NCBI RefSeq assembly: GCF_003201865.1
Contig: NZ_QJJJ01000001.1
Coordinates: 372,001-436,000, forward strand
Reading direction: 5' to 3'
From: Methylobacterium sp. B4
GTDB lineage: Bacteria > Pseudomonadota > Alphaproteobacteria > Rhizobiales > Beijerinckiaceae
Length of the DNA stretch: 64,000 nucleotides
Below the pieces are notes generated by a model. The model had not been told where the DNA came from, ran no database searches, and saw only the letters and a program-made list of their open reading frames with translations. A program made the translations under genes and the position numbers. Positions 42,710 to 51,930 of this stretch are shown in pieces (positions within the stretch are counted from its first letter, which is position 1; every line of letters begins with the position of its first letter).

Positions 42710-44767
42710 ATGAGCCGCGCGACCCGATCCGCCTTCGAGGACGTCCCGCCCGACGGGTTCGACGAGGACGAAAGCGAGGCGCCCTCCCTCGACGAGGCGC
42801 CCGAGATCGACTTTGATTTCGAGCCCGGCGCGGTGCAGGCCGGCACCGAGATCATTCGCCGTTTCTGGACGACGCTGCCGACCTCGCCGGGCGTCTACCG
42901 GATGTTCGACGCCAAGGGCGACGTACTCTACGTCGGCAAGGCCAAGAACCTGAAGAACCGCGTCGGCTCCTACGCCCGCGGACAGGCCCATTCCAACCGC
43001 ATCGCCCGCATGATCGCCCAGACGGCGGCGATGGAGTTCGTCACCACGGCGACGGAGACGGAGGCGCTTCTTCTGGAAGCCAACCTCATCAAGCAGCTGA
43101 AGCCCCGCTTCAACGTGCTGATGCGCGACGACAAGTCGTTCCCCTACATCCTGCTCACCGGCGACGGGCCCGCGCCGCAGCTTGTCAAGCATCGCGGCGC
43201 GCGCCGCCGCAAGGGCAATTACTACGGTCCCTTCGCCAGCGTCTGGGCGGTCAACCGCACGGTCAACGCGCTCCAGCGCGCCTTCCTACTGCGCACCTGC
43301 ACGGACAGCTACTACGAGAACCGCACCCGGCCCTGCCTGCTCTTCCAGATCAAGCGCTGCTCCGGCCCCTGCACCGGCGAGATCGCGCATGAGGATTACG
43401 CCGGCCTCGCCGACAGCGCCCGCGCCTTCCTCTCGGGCAGGTCGAACGCGGTGAAGGACCGGATGCGCGAGGAGATGCAGCGCGCCTCCGAAGCCCTGGA
43501 ATTCGAGCGCGCCGCGCGTTTTCGCGACCGCATCGCCGCGCTCTCGGCGATTCAGGGGACGCAAGGGGTGAACACGCAGGGCGTCGAGGAGGCGGATGTG
43601 TTCGCCCTCGATGAGCAGGCGGGCCAGTTCTGCATCGAGGTGTTCTTCTTCCGCAACTTCCAGAACTGGGGCAACCGCGCCTACTTCCCCAAGGCCGACC
43701 GGTCCATGAGCGCGGACGAGGTGCTCGCTTCGTTCATCTCGCAGTTCTACGACGACAAGCCCGCCCCCAAGCTCGTCCTCGTCAGCCACACGATCGAGGA
43801 TGCCGAGCTCATGGCCGCGGCCCTGTCGAGCCGTGTCGAGCACCGGGTCGAGGTTCACCAGCCGCAGCGGGGGGAACGCAAGAACCTCGTCGAATACGCC
43901 CAGCGCAACGCCAAGGAGGCTTTGGGGCGACGGCTCGCCGACACCGCCTCCCAGGGCAAGCTGCTGACCGCGCTGGGCCAAGCCTTCGGCCTCGACAGGC
44001 CGCCGCGGCGGGTCGAGGTCTACGACAACTCGCACATCTCCGGCACGGCCGCGGTCGGCGGGATGATCGTCGCCGGCCCGACCGGCTTCATGAAGACGCA
44101 TTATCGCACCTTCAACATCAAGTCGGAGGAACTGACCCCCGGCGACGATTTCGGGATGATGCGCGAGGTGCTGACCCGCCGCTTCAAGCGGCTGGCCAAG
44201 GAGGCGCCCCGCACGCCGCGCGAGGCGGAGGTCGGAGAGCCGCAAGCCGCCGCCGAGGGGCAGGCCGTGCCGGCGGCGACCGAGCCGGTTTCGGACGATC
44301 CCGACGCTTTCCCCACCTGGCCCGACCTCGTGCTGATCGACGGCGGCGCCGGCCAACTGGAGGCGGCCCGTGCCTCGCTCGCCGAGATCGGCGTGATCGA
44401 CGTGCCGCTGGTCGGCATCGCCAAGGGCCGCGACCGCGATGCCGGCCGCGAGACCTTCTTCGTGCCCGGCCGCAGCCCCTTCAAGCTGCCGCCGCGCGAT
44501 CCCGTGCTCTACTTCGTGCAGCGCCTGCGCGACGAGGCGCACCGTTTCGCCATCGGCACCCACCGCGCGCGGCGCAAGCGCGAGATGACGAAGAACCCGC
44601 TCGACGAGATCGCCGGCATCGGCCCCACTCGCAAACGCGCGCTCCTGCACCATTTCGGCACGGTGAAGGCCATCGAGCGGGCGGCTCTCGAGGATCTCGC
44701 CAAGGCGCCGGGCGTGAATGCGGCAACAGCCCGGGCGGTCTACGATTTCTTCCACACCAATGCCTGA
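42710..44767 (+). CDS. uvrC: Excinuclease ABC subunit C
   Basis: A 685-residue nucleotide-excision-repair nuclease. N-terminal GIY-YIG domain ([20 protein letters not shown]), UVR motif ([15 protein letters not shown]) for UvrB binding, RNase-H-like C-terminal nuclease ([29 protein letters not shown]), then helix-hairpin-helix ([17 protein letters not shown]). A 40-residue acidic N-terminal extension precedes the GIY-YIG domain. Its stop overlaps the pgsA start. Confidence 0.97.
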   Translation: MSRATRSAFEDVPPDGFDEDESEAPSLDEAPEIDFDFEPGAVQAGTEIIRRFWTTLPTSPGVYRMFDAKGDVLYVGKAKNLKNRVGSYARGQAHSNRIARMIAQTAAMEFVTTATETEALLLEANLIKQLKPRFNVLMRDDKSFPYILLTGDGPAPQLVKHRGARRRKGNYYGPFASVWAVNRTVNALQRAFLLRTCTDSYYENRTRPCLLFQIKRCSGPCTGEIAHEDYAGLADSARAFLSGRSNAVKDRMREEMQRASEALEFERAARFRDRIAALSAIQGTQGVNTQGVEEADVFALDEQAGQFCIEVFFFRNFQNWGNRAYFPKADRSMSADEVLASFISQFYDDKPAPKLVLVSHTIEDAELMAAALSSRVEHRVEVHQPQRGERKNLVEYAQRNAKEALGRRLADTASQGKLLTALGQAFGLDRPPRRVEVYDNSHISGTAAVGGMIVAGPTGFMKTHYRTFNIKSEELTPGDDFGMMREVLTRRFKRLAKEAPRTPREAEVGEPQAAAEGQAVPAATEPVSDDPDAFPTWPDLVLIDGGAGQLEAARASLAEIGVIDVPLVGIAKGRDRDAGRETFFVPGRSPFKLPPRDPVLYFVQRLRDEAHRFAIGTHRARRKREMTKNPLDEIAGIGPTRKRALLHHFGTVKAIERAALEDLAKAPGVNAATARAVYDFFHTNA

Positions 44768-45464
44768 GCCGAGCCCCGTGTCGAGCGAGCCCCCGGCCGA
44801 TCCTTCGGCAGATCCCCCTCCCACGCGGTTGACGCCCCATGCGGCCCATGATTTCACCCCGCCGATGAACGCCGTCCTCCCCCGACGCCGGTCGCAGGCC
44901 TGGACGCTCGCGAACTGCCTGACCTACGGCCGCCTCGTCGCGGTTCCGGTCGTCGTCATCCTGCTGTTCTGGCCGGACGAGGCCGGTGCGCGCTGGACCG
45001 CCTTCGGCGTGTTCGTGGCCGCGGCCATCACCGATTACCTCGACGGCTACGTGGCGCGGGCCTGGGCGCAGAGTTCTGCACTGGGGCGGATGCTCGATCC
45101 GATCGCCGACAAGCTGCTCGTCGCCGCATGCCTGCTGATGCTCGCCGCCGACCGCACCATCGAGGGCATGTCGCTCTGGGCGGCCATCGTCATCCTCTGC
45201 CGCGAGGTGCTGGTCTCGGGGCTTCGCGAGTACCTCGCGGAGCTGAAGGTCGGCTTGCCCGTGAGCCGGATCGCCAAGTGGAAGACGACCGTGCAGCTCA
45301 TCGCCCTCGGCGTCCTCGTCGCCGGCCCGGCGGGCGAGAGCCTGATTCCCGGCAGCCTCGCGGCGGGCATCGTCCTGCTGTGGCTCGCTGCCGCCCTCAC
45401 GCTCTATACCGGCTGGGACTACATGAGGGCCGGGATCCGGCACGTGATCGACGATCCGCGCTAA
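44760..45464 (+). CDS. pgsA: CDP-diacylglycerol-glycerol-3-phosphate phosphatidyltransferase
   Basis: A 234-residue membrane enzyme making phosphatidylglycerophosphate. The CDP-alcohol phosphotransferase signature is present: [13 protein letters not shown] then [13 protein letters not shown] (D-x2-DG-x2-AR-x8-G-x3-D-x3-D). A Pro-rich 40-residue N-terminal extension comes before the first helix. The ATG overlaps the last bases of uvrC, so translation is coupled. Confidence 0.94.
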   Translation: MPEPSPVSSEPPADPSADPPPTRLTPHAAHDFTPPMNAVLPRRRSQAWTLANCLTYGRLVAVPVVVILLFWPDEAGARWTAFGVFVAAAITDYLDGYVARAWAQSSALGRMLDPIADKLLVAACLLMLAADRTIEGMSLWAAIVILCREVLVSGLREYLAELKVGLPVSRIAKWKTTVQLIALGVLVAGPAGESLIPGSLAAGIVLLWLAAALTLYTGWDYMRAGIRHVIDDPR

Positions 45465-45468
45465 CGCA

Positions 45469-45556
45469 TCCGTCATCGCGAGCGAATGCGAAGTGATTGA
45501 GGGCGCGGCCAGTCCGGAGAGGACGGTGCTCTGGATTGCTTCGGCTCCGCCTCGCA
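45469..45556. repeat. REP-like imperfect inverted repeat
   Basis: The left arm CCGTCATCGCGAGCG... pairs imperfectly with the right arm ...CTCCGCCTCGCAAGGACGG, with GTGATTGAGG / CTCTGGATTG near the centre. This is the kind of dispersed intergenic palindrome seen often in this genus (from memory). It sits between pgsA and moaD. Confidence 0.7.
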
Positions 45557-45582
45557 AGGACGGATTTGGAAGTGGATGTGAG

Positions 45583-45834
45583 ATGAAGCTCGTTTATTTC
45601 GCCTGGGTGCGCGAGCGCGTCGGCAAGCCCGAGGAGGTCGTCACCCCGCCCGAGACGGTGGTCACGGTCACCGATCTGATCGGCTGGCTGAAGACGCGGG
45701 GCGAGGAGTACGACTACGCCTTCGAGAACGAGGGCGTGGTGCGCACGGCCATCGACCGGGTCCACGCCAAGCCCGGCACGGCGATCGCGGGCGCCCGGGA
45801 GATCGCTTTCTTCCCGCCGATGACCGGCGGCTGA
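45583..45834 (+). CDS. moaD: Molybdopterin synthase small subunit
   Basis: An 83-residue ubiquitin-like sulfur carrier ending in the required Gly-Gly (FFPPMTGG). Start MKLVYFAWVRERVG, typical of MoaD. It donates thiocarboxylate sulfur to molybdopterin with MoaE. Downstream of pgsA behind a REP-like repeat; moaE is not in the window, since the next gene is on the other strand. Confidence 0.92.
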   Translation: MKLVYFAWVRERVGKPEEVVTPPETVVTVTDLIGWLKTRGEEYDYAFENEGVVRTAIDRVHAKPGTAIAGAREIAFFPPMTGG

Positions 45835-45843
45835 GCAACCAAG

Positions 45844-46782
45844 TCAGCTCAGCGCCTCGCGGAACGCGTTGAGGTTGGTGCGCATCATTTCCAGATAACC
45901 CGGTGCCGGCCCGCCGGGGCCGCTCAGCGCGTCGGAGTAGATCCGCCCGCCGACCTTGGCGCCGCTCTCGCGGGCGATCTGCTGCATCAGGCGCGGATCG
46001 GCGATGCTTTCCACGAACACCGCCGGCACCTTGTCCTTGCGGATCTGGCGGATGATGCGGGCCACGTCCTTCGGCCCCGCCTCGCTGTCCGTCGAAATGC
46101 CCTGCGGCGCGAGGAAGCGCATGCCGTAGGCGTCGCTGAAATAGCCGAACGAGTCGTGTGTGGTGATGATGCGGCGGCGCGCCTCCGGGATCGCCTGCAG
46201 CGTCGCACGGATCTCCGCGTCCAGCGCGTCGAGCTTCTGCGTGTAGGCGGCGGCGTTGGCGGCGTAGAGCGCGGCGTTTCCCGGATCGGCGGCGCTGAGG
46301 CCGTCGCGGATGTTGGCGACGTAGAGCTTCACGTTCGCCACGCTCTGCCAGGCATGCGGGTCGGCATGGTCGCCGTGATCGTGCCCGTGGTCGTCGTGGT
46401 CGTGGCGCCCGGCGATGGTCCGCACGTCCTTCGAAGCGACGACGACCGGCGCCTTGGTGCCGGAGGCCTTGATCAACCGCTCGATCCAGCCCTCGAAGCC
46501 GAGGCCGTTGACGACGACGAGACCCGCCTCGGCGACCCGGCGGGCGTCGCCCGGTGCCGGGGAATAGCCGTGGGCGTCGGCGTCGGGGCCGACGAGGCTC
46601 GTCACTGTTACCCGCTCACCGCCGACCTGGCCCACGAGGTCGGCCAGGATCGAGAAGGTCGCCACCGCCTTCAGCGGCGCTTCGGCGGCGGAAGCCGGCG
46701 CGAGTCCGAGCAGGATCAGACCGACCGCCGCCAGCGCCCGCCGTGATCCCCGTGCCAATTCTTGTCCCACGCCCCGTGCCAT
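45844..46782 (-). CDS. znuA: Zinc/manganese ABC transporter substrate-binding protein
   Basis: A 312-residue periplasmic binding protein of the cluster A-I family. It has a signal peptide (about 1-33), DAHGYSPAPGD, a His/Asp-rich loop (DHDDHGHDHGDHADPHAW) typical of zinc binders, RRIITTHDSFGYFSDAYG and a C-terminal ADPRLMQQIARESG. The His-rich loop favours zinc over manganese. No permease or ATPase gene is adjacent. Confidence 0.87.
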   Translation of the reverse strand: MARGVGQELARGSRRALAAVGLILLGLAPASAAEAPLKAVATFSILADLVGQVGGERVTVTSLVGPDADAHGYSPAPGDARRVAEAGLVVVNGLGFEGWIERLIKASGTKAPVVVASKDVRTIAGRHDHDDHGHDHGDHADPHAWQSVANVKLYVANIRDGLSAADPGNAALYAANAAAYTQKLDALDAEIRATLQAIPEARRRIITTHDSFGYFSDAYGMRFLAPQGISTDSEAGPKDVARIIRQIRKDKVPAVFVESIADPRLMQQIARESGAKVGGRIYSDALSGPGGPAPGYLEMMRTNLNAFREALS

Positions 46783-46810
46783 GCCGATCGCTCCTCCGCT
46801 CGGCTCGCGT

Positions 46811-46830
46811 CATATTGTAACATTATCACA
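46811..46830. promoter_or_regulatory. AT-rich candidate metal-regulator site
   Basis: An AT-rich stretch, strikingly so for this GC-rich DNA: TGTAACATTATCACA (46816-46830), an imperfect palindrome about 30 bases upstream of znuA. It loosely resembles Zur-type operators. Tentative. Confidence 0.35.
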
Positions 46831-46953
46831 TCGCCAAGAGGGTAGCCCGGAACATGGACAAGCTTTCATCTTCCGGACACATGCCAGAGACGTGGGTCTG
46901 CGCATCCTCGCGAGACCTCGGGACCGGCAGTCCCGATGCGGTGGAGGCTTCCC

Positions 46954-47508
46954 ATGATCAAGCGACGGGCGAAGGGTCTACTTCTGGTGGGGCTGGTGGG
47001 CCTGGGTGCCGCTGGTCTCGGCACCGCGGCGGTGCGGGCGGGCGACCGTGCCGACCCCTTCGCGGAAGGCGGGCGGCATCGGCACGGCCGCTGGGCCGCG
47101 TTCTCGCCGGAGGATCGGGCCGCCTTCACCGATGCCCGCATCGCCGGCCTGCATGCGGGTCTGAAGCTCAATCCCGATCAGGAGAAGCTGTGGCCGCCGG
47201 TGGAGGCCGCGATCCGCGACCTGTCCAAGCAGCGGGATGCGCGGCGTGAGGCCCGGCGCGAGCGCGGCCGGATGGTGGACGACGCGCCCGGCGCCCTGCG
47301 CGCCATGGCGGATGCAGCGAGCGCCCGGGGCGACGCCCTGCGCAAACTCGCCGATGCGACCGCCCCCCTCTTCGCGACCCTCGACGAGGGGCAGAAACGC
47401 CGCGCCATGGTGCTCGCCCGGCCCCTGCGGGCGCATGGCGGACCTCATGGCGGACCTCACGGCGGCCCGCACCGTGGCTGGCATCGGCACGGCGGCGAGC
47501 GGGACTGA
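46954..47508 (+). CDS. Spy/CpxP-like LTXXQ-motif periplasmic protein
   Basis: A 184-residue exported protein with a signal peptide (GLLLVGLVGLGAAGLGTAAV) and an LTXXQ-like helix region (LNPDQEKLWPPVEAAIRDLS), then a second helical part. The C-terminus is His/Gly-rich (HGGPHGGPHGGPHRGWHR), suggesting metal binding. Divergent from znuA across about 170 bases; GTGGAGG precedes the ATG. Confidence 0.82.
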   Translation: MIKRRAKGLLLVGLVGLGAAGLGTAAVRAGDRADPFAEGGRHRHGRWAAFSPEDRAAFTDARIAGLHAGLKLNPDQEKLWPPVEAAIRDLSKQRDARREARRERGRMVDDAPGALRAMADAASARGDALRKLADATAPLFATLDEGQKRRAMVLARPLRAHGGPHGGPHGGPHRGWHRHGGERD

Positions 47509-47598
47509 CCGCGTCCCGCGCTTGATCCGGCGGGCCCGGAGCGGCAAACACCGCGGGCCCCGGCGTTCCCGCCGGGGTCAGCATCGACACGGTACAGC

Positions 47599-49389
47599 AT
47601 GGCGCGCCGGCCGCTCCTGAGGGGCGACACCCTTCCCCTGCTCCGGCGGCTCTGGCGGGAATGGCTCTCCCCCCACCGGGCGACGCTGGCGGTGGTCCTC
47701 GTGCTGATCACCATCGTCGGCGCGGCGACCGGCCTCTATCCAGCCCTCATCAAGGCCGCCTTCGACGCCTTCGACAGCAAGGACACGGCCGCGCTGGCCT
47801 ACGGCCCGCTCGTCGTCATCGCCGTCACCTCCGTGCGCGGCTTCGCGCTGTTCGGCCAGACCGTGCTGACGAACCGGGTCGTGACGCGGGTCGAGGCCGA
47901 CATGCAGTCCGCCCTCTACGGCCACCTGATCGATGCGGATCTGGCCCAGCTCGGCCGGGAGAGCCCGGCCGCCTTCACCCAGCGCTTCACCACCGATTTC
48001 GCCTTCATCAAGGAGGCGCTGACCCGCATCTCCACGGTGCTCCTGCGCGACGTCGCCATGCTGGTCGCGCTGGTGATCGCGCTGCTCTGGATGGACCCGC
48101 TGCTGACGCTCGCCGCCGCCGTGACGGTTCCGCTGGTGGCCGGTCCGGTCAACCGCATCGGCAAGAAGCTGCGTCAAGTTTCGACCACGACGCAGGAGCA
48201 GATGGGCCTGACCGCCGGCCTCATCACCGAGAGCCTGCAGGGCGCCCGGGTCGCCAAGACCTACGCGCTGGAAGGCTACCTCAAGGGGCGGGCCGCGCAG
48301 GCTCTGGACGAGGTGCGCCGGCTCAAGATGAAGGCGGCCAATGCCCGCGGGCGGCTCGACCCGCTGATGGAAATCGGCGGCGGACTCGCGGTGGCGGGCG
48401 TGCTGGTGCTGGTGGGCCAACGGGTGATGTCGGGCGACCGTACCGTCGGCGACTTCACCGGCTACGTCGCCGCCCTCCTGCTCGCCGCACAGCCGGCCCG
48501 GGCGCTCGGCACCCTCAACGCGATCCTGCAGGAGGCCGCCGCGGCGCTGACGCGCTACTTCGCCCTGATGGACGAGCGTCCGACCATCCGCGAGGCGCCC
48601 GATGCCCGGCCTCTGACCGTGACACGGGGCGAGATCCGCTTCGAGGGCGTGCATTTCCGCTACCGGCCCGATGCGCCGGCCTTGGAGGGCATCGACCTCG
48701 TGGTGCCGGCCGGATCGCGGACGGCGCTCGTCGGCCGCTCGGGCTCGGGCAAGTCCTCGCTGCTCAACCTCGTCCCGCGCCTTCAGGACGTGACGGCGGG
48801 CCGCGTGCTCATCGACGGCACGGATGTGCGCGACGCCACCATCGCCTCCCTGCGGGCCGCCGTGGCGGTGGTCTCGCAGGAGGTCGTGCTGTTCGACGAC
48901 ACCATCGCGGCCAATATCGGCTTCGGCCGCCCCGGCGCCTCCCGGGCCGAGATCGAGGCGGCCGCGCAGGCGGCTGCGGCCCACGGCTTCATCAGCCAAC
49001 TCGGCGAGGGCTACGACTTCCAAGTGGGCCCGAGCGGCGGCCGGCTCTCCGGCGGCGAGCGTCAGCGCATCTCGCTGGCCCGCGCCTTCCTCAAGAACGC
49101 GCCGATCCTGCTCCTCGACGAGGCGACCTCCGCACTCGATTCCGAGTCCGAGCACCTCGTGCAGGAGGCTCTGGAGCGGCTGATGCGTGGGCGTACCACC
49201 CTCGTAATCGCCCACCGCCTCTCGACCGTGCGCGAGGCCGACCGCATCGCCGTGATGGAAGCCGGCCGGGTGATCGAACTCGGCCGCCATGAGGAATTGC
49301 TGGCGACGGGCGGCATCTATGCCCGGCTGCACCGGCTTCAGCTGTCGGACGATACGCAGAGCGCCCGGCCCGACGTCGCATCGGTGTAG
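47599..49389 (+). CDS. ABC exporter, MsbA-like (membrane + ATPase fusion)
   Basis: A 596-residue half-transporter. A six-helix membrane domain (residues about 20-315) is followed by an ATPase domain with GRSGSGKSSLLNLV (Walker A), signature LSGGERQRISLARAF, and LLLDEATSALD (Walker B). It dimerises to export lipid A or a hydrophobic substrate; the substrate is not fixed by sequence. Confidence 0.92.
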   Translation: MARRPLLRGDTLPLLRRLWREWLSPHRATLAVVLVLITIVGAATGLYPALIKAAFDAFDSKDTAALAYGPLVVIAVTSVRGFALFGQTVLTNRVVTRVEADMQSALYGHLIDADLAQLGRESPAAFTQRFTTDFAFIKEALTRISTVLLRDVAMLVALVIALLWMDPLLTLAAAVTVPLVAGPVNRIGKKLRQVSTTTQEQMGLTAGLITESLQGARVAKTYALEGYLKGRAAQALDEVRRLKMKAANARGRLDPLMEIGGGLAVAGVLVLVGQRVMSGDRTVGDFTGYVAALLLAAQPARALGTLNAILQEAAAALTRYFALMDERPTIREAPDARPLTVTRGEIRFEGVHFRYRPDAPALEGIDLVVPAGSRTALVGRSGSGKSSLLNLVPRLQDVTAGRVLIDGTDVRDATIASLRAAVAVVSQEVVLFDDTIAANIGFGRPGASRAEIEAAAQAAAAHGFISQLGEGYDFQVGPSGGRLSGGERQRISLARAFLKNAPILLLDEATSALDSESEHLVQEALERLMRGRTTLVIAHRLSTVREADRIAVMEAGRVIELGRHEELLATGGIYARLHRLQLSDDTQSARPDVASV

Positions 49390-49479
49390 GTGACCGGTGC
49401 GTCGCGGGTATTTCTGCGAGCCGCTGCCACCCCTCCCCCGCTCGCGCGTAGACGCTGCGACGGCGGTGGGAGTGGCTGC

Positions 49480-50520
49480 GTGATCGACGAACGATTCGGA
49501 ACGACAGCCGAGGGCGAAGCAGTCACCCGCTACACGCTCATCCGCGAAGCCCTGCGCGTTCGGATCATCGATTACGGCGCGATCGTCACCGCCATCGAGG
49601 TGCCGGACCGGCAAGGTCGCTCCGCCAACGTCGTGCTCGCCCTCGACACGGTGGAGGGCTACGAGACCGTGAGCCCGCATTTCGGGGCGATCGCCGGGCG
49701 CTATGCCAACCGCATCGCCCGCGGGTGCTTCACCCTGGACGGCCGGACCTACCGGCTTCCGATCAACGAGCCGCCCAACACGATGCACGGTGGACCCGCG
49801 GGCTTCGCCAAGCGCCTCTGGCAGGTCGCGGCCGCCGACGAGACGCGTCTGGCGCTCACGCGGCGCAGCCCCGACGGCGAGGAGGGCTTTCCCGGTACGC
49901 TCGACGTGGAGGTAAGCTACAGCCTGCCCGAGTCCGGCACGCTGCGCATCGATTACCGCGCCGCGACCGACCGGCCGACGGTGCTGAATCTTACCAATCA
50001 CAGCTACTTCAACCTCGCCGGCGAGGGCAGCGGCGACGTGATGGACCACGAGGTGCAAATCTTCGCCGAGGGGTACGCGCCGACCGACGCGACCCAGATT
50101 CCGACCGGGACGATCGCCCCGGTCGCGGGCACGCCCCTGGATTTCCGCGAGCCTGCGCGGCTCGGCGTGCGCATCCGGCAGGGTCATCCGCAGATCGTCA
50201 CGGCCAAGGGCTACGACCACGCCTTCGCGCTGGACGGGCCGGCCGGGACGCTGCGCCCGGCGGCCTCCTGCCGCTGCCCGGCCAGCGGGCGCCGGCTCGA
50301 TATCGCCACGACGCAACCGGCGCTCCAGCTCTACAGCGGCAACAACCTCGACGGCACGCTGGTGGGCCCGTCGGGCCGGACCTACCGCTCCGGCGACGGC
50401 GTCTGCTTCGAGACACAAGGCTTTCCCGACGCGCCGAACCATCCGGGCTTTCCGAGCACCGTCCTTCGGCCGGGGGAGGTGTTCACCTCGACAACCACCT
50501 ACCGCTTCTCGGTGGCCTGA
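49480..50520 (+). CDS. galM: Aldose 1-epimerase
   Basis: A 346-residue mutarotase. Sugar-binding residues lie in AGRYANRIARG, NEPPNTMHGGPAGF, NLTNHSYFNLAG and GYDHAF, with the catalytic Glu in CFETQGFPDAPNHPGF. I chose the GTG at 49480, preceded by GGGAG, which gives family-normal length; the frame is open for 30 codons upstream with no resemblance. Confidence 0.9.
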   Translation: MIDERFGTTAEGEAVTRYTLIREALRVRIIDYGAIVTAIEVPDRQGRSANVVLALDTVEGYETVSPHFGAIAGRYANRIARGCFTLDGRTYRLPINEPPNTMHGGPAGFAKRLWQVAAADETRLALTRRSPDGEEGFPGTLDVEVSYSLPESGTLRIDYRAATDRPTVLNLTNHSYFNLAGEGSGDVMDHEVQIFAEGYAPTDATQIPTGTIAPVAGTPLDFREPARLGVRIRQGHPQIVTAKGYDHAFALDGPAGTLRPAASCRCPASGRRLDIATTQPALQLYSGNNLDGTLVGPSGRTYRSGDGVCFETQGFPDAPNHPGFPSTVLRPGEVFTSTTTYRFSVA

Positions 50521-50577
50521 ACCGGGTCGAACGGAACCGACTCGGCATCGATCCCGGCGTGTCCTTACATCTCCGCT

Positions 50578-50583
50578 TGACAT
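50578..50583 (+). promoter_or_regulatory. Candidate -35 box of the GbsR-type gene
   Basis: A perfect TTGACA only 28 bases before the ATG at 50612. A -10 at usual spacing would fall inside the palindrome (50600-50606, AT-rich). That predicts a very short leader or leaderless mRNA, and no Shine-Dalgarno sequence is visible. Confidence 0.45.
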
Positions 50584-50595
50584 CCGGTCTTTTTA

Positions 50596-50629
50596 GTCTG
50601 AAATTTCTGTCATGACAGAAATTTCAGAC
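50596..50629. promoter_or_regulatory. Perfect 34-bp palindrome over the start codon
   Basis: The left arm 50596-50612 is exactly complementary in reverse to the right arm 50613-50629. The ATG of the GbsR-type gene (50612-50614) lies at its centre. It is likely an operator for autoregulation. Confidence 0.75.
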
Positions 50630-51172
50630 CAGTCGGAAAAGCTTGCTCCCGCGGTCGAGCGCTTCATCCTGCATTGGGGCGATCTCGGCGGCCAGTGGGG
50701 CGTGAACCGCTCAGTGGCGCAGATCCACGCCCTGCTCTACCTCTCCGACAAGCCGCTCGCGGCCGAGGAGATCGCCGGCACCCTCGGCATCGCCCGGTCC
50801 AACGTCTCGACCTCGCTCAAGGAGCTGGCCGGCTGGAATCTGATCCGGCGCGTGCCGGTGATGGGCGAGCGGCGGGATTTCTTCGTCGCGGAGACCGATC
50901 TCTGGGAGATGGTCACCCGCATCGCTGCAGGCCGCAAGGAGCGGGAGATCGATCCCGCCCTCAAGGCCCTGCGCGAATGCGTGACCGAGGCCGAGGGCGA
51001 CCCGCGCATCGGCGCCGTCGCCTCGCGGCGCCTCAAGGCGATGCTCGACTTCACCGAGACGCTGGACGGTTGGTACGTGCAGATGCTGCGCGTGCCCCAC
51101 AACACCTTGGCCAAGCTGATCCGGCTCGGCGGACGGATCGTCCGCTACCTGCCCGTCAAGAGCGAGACCTGA
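50612..51172 (+). CDS. GbsR/MarR-type transcriptional regulator
   Basis: A 186-residue winged-helix regulator of the GbsR type (MarR superfamily). N-terminal FILHWGDLGGQWGVNRSVAQ, HTH LAAEEIAGTLGIARSNVSTS, wing RVPVMGERRDFFVAE, and a helical C-terminal dimerisation part. The gene starts inside a perfect palindrome (probable autoregulation). The next gene on the same strand is DUF4166, 53 bases away, the likely co-transcribed partner. Confidence 0.9.
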   Translation: MTEISDQSEKLAPAVERFILHWGDLGGQWGVNRSVAQIHALLYLSDKPLAAEEIAGTLGIARSNVSTSLKELAGWNLIRRVPVMGERRDFFVAETDLWEMVTRIAAGRKEREIDPALKALRECVTEAEGDPRIGAVASRRLKAMLDFTETLDGWYVQMLRVPHNTLAKLIRLGGRIVRYLPVKSET

Positions 51173-51225
51173 CCTCCCGGCCTCGGAGAACGCTCCGGGT
51201 CGGAGAGGAAGCTTGTGGAGGCATC

Positions 51226-51927
51226 ATGCGCAACGCCGCCGAGATGGCCGCTCCGGCCCCTGTCCGTCCGAGGGCGCCCGCGGACCTGCACGACCTGCGC
51301 TTCCGCGCGCTGGTGCCGGAGGCCGATTGGGCGCAGCTCCCGCCGGCCGTGCAGCGCCGCTTCTCGAAGCGTCTGGGCAACGACGAGAGCGCCGTCTATG
51401 CCGGCCGGGTGATCGAGACGCGGCTGAGCCGGCTCGGCTGGCTGCTGGCGCAGTTGCTGCGGCTGGTCGGTGCACCGCTTCCGACGGCCCGAGTCGCCGA
51501 CGTGCCGAGCGTCGTCGCCGTCACGCAGGACGGGACCGGCGGCGGTCAGATCTGGACGCGGCTCTACGCCCGCGGTTCGGGCTTCCCACAGGCGATCCAC
51601 TCCGCCAAACGCTTCCGTGGCCCGACGGGGCTCGAGGAGCGGGTCGGCGGCGGCCTCGGCATGAGCCTGCGGGTGCTGGTGGAGGATCGCGCCCTCGTCT
51701 TCCGCAGCGAGCGCTACTTCATCGATCTGCCGGGCTTTCGTCTGACCCTGCCGGACTGGCTGACACCGGGCACGCTCACCGTCAGCCACGGCGCGACCGG
51801 GGCACACCGCTTCCGCTTCGTGTTGGAGATCCGGCACGTGCGATTCGGTCGCCTCGTACGCCAGGAGGCGGAGTTCGCCGACCAATTCGAGCGGCGGGAA
51901 CGAGGAGGCTCCTCCCCGCTTCCTTGA
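51226..51927 (+). CDS. DUF4166 protein
   Basis: A 233-residue protein of the DUF4166 family (LPPAVQRRFSKRLGNDESAV, GGQIWTRLYARGSGFPQAIH, GGGLGMSLRVLVEDRALVFR), of unknown function. GTGGAGG precedes the ATG. It follows the GbsR-type gene and its stop is 3 bases from the end of the convergent rsfS gene. Confidence 0.85.
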   Translation: MRNAAEMAAPAPVRPRAPADLHDLRFRALVPEADWAQLPPAVQRRFSKRLGNDESAVYAGRVIETRLSRLGWLLAQLLRLVGAPLPTARVADVPSVVAVTQDGTGGGQIWTRLYARGSGFPQAIHSAKRFRGPTGLEERVGGGLGMSLRVLVEDRALVFRSERYFIDLPGFRLTLPDWLTPGTLTVSHGATGAHRFRFVLEIRHVRFGRLVRQEAEFADQFERRERGGSSPLP

Positions 51928-51930
51928 GCC

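Noticed and set aside
43286..44857. A 523-codon antisense open frame over uvrC
   Set aside because: Antisense shadow of a gene with all UvrC domains.
47578..50583. A 1001-codon antisense open frame spanning the ABC exporter and galM genes
   Set aside because: The sense strand encodes two complete, motif-bearing enzymes. The antisense product crosses gene borders and resembles no protein.
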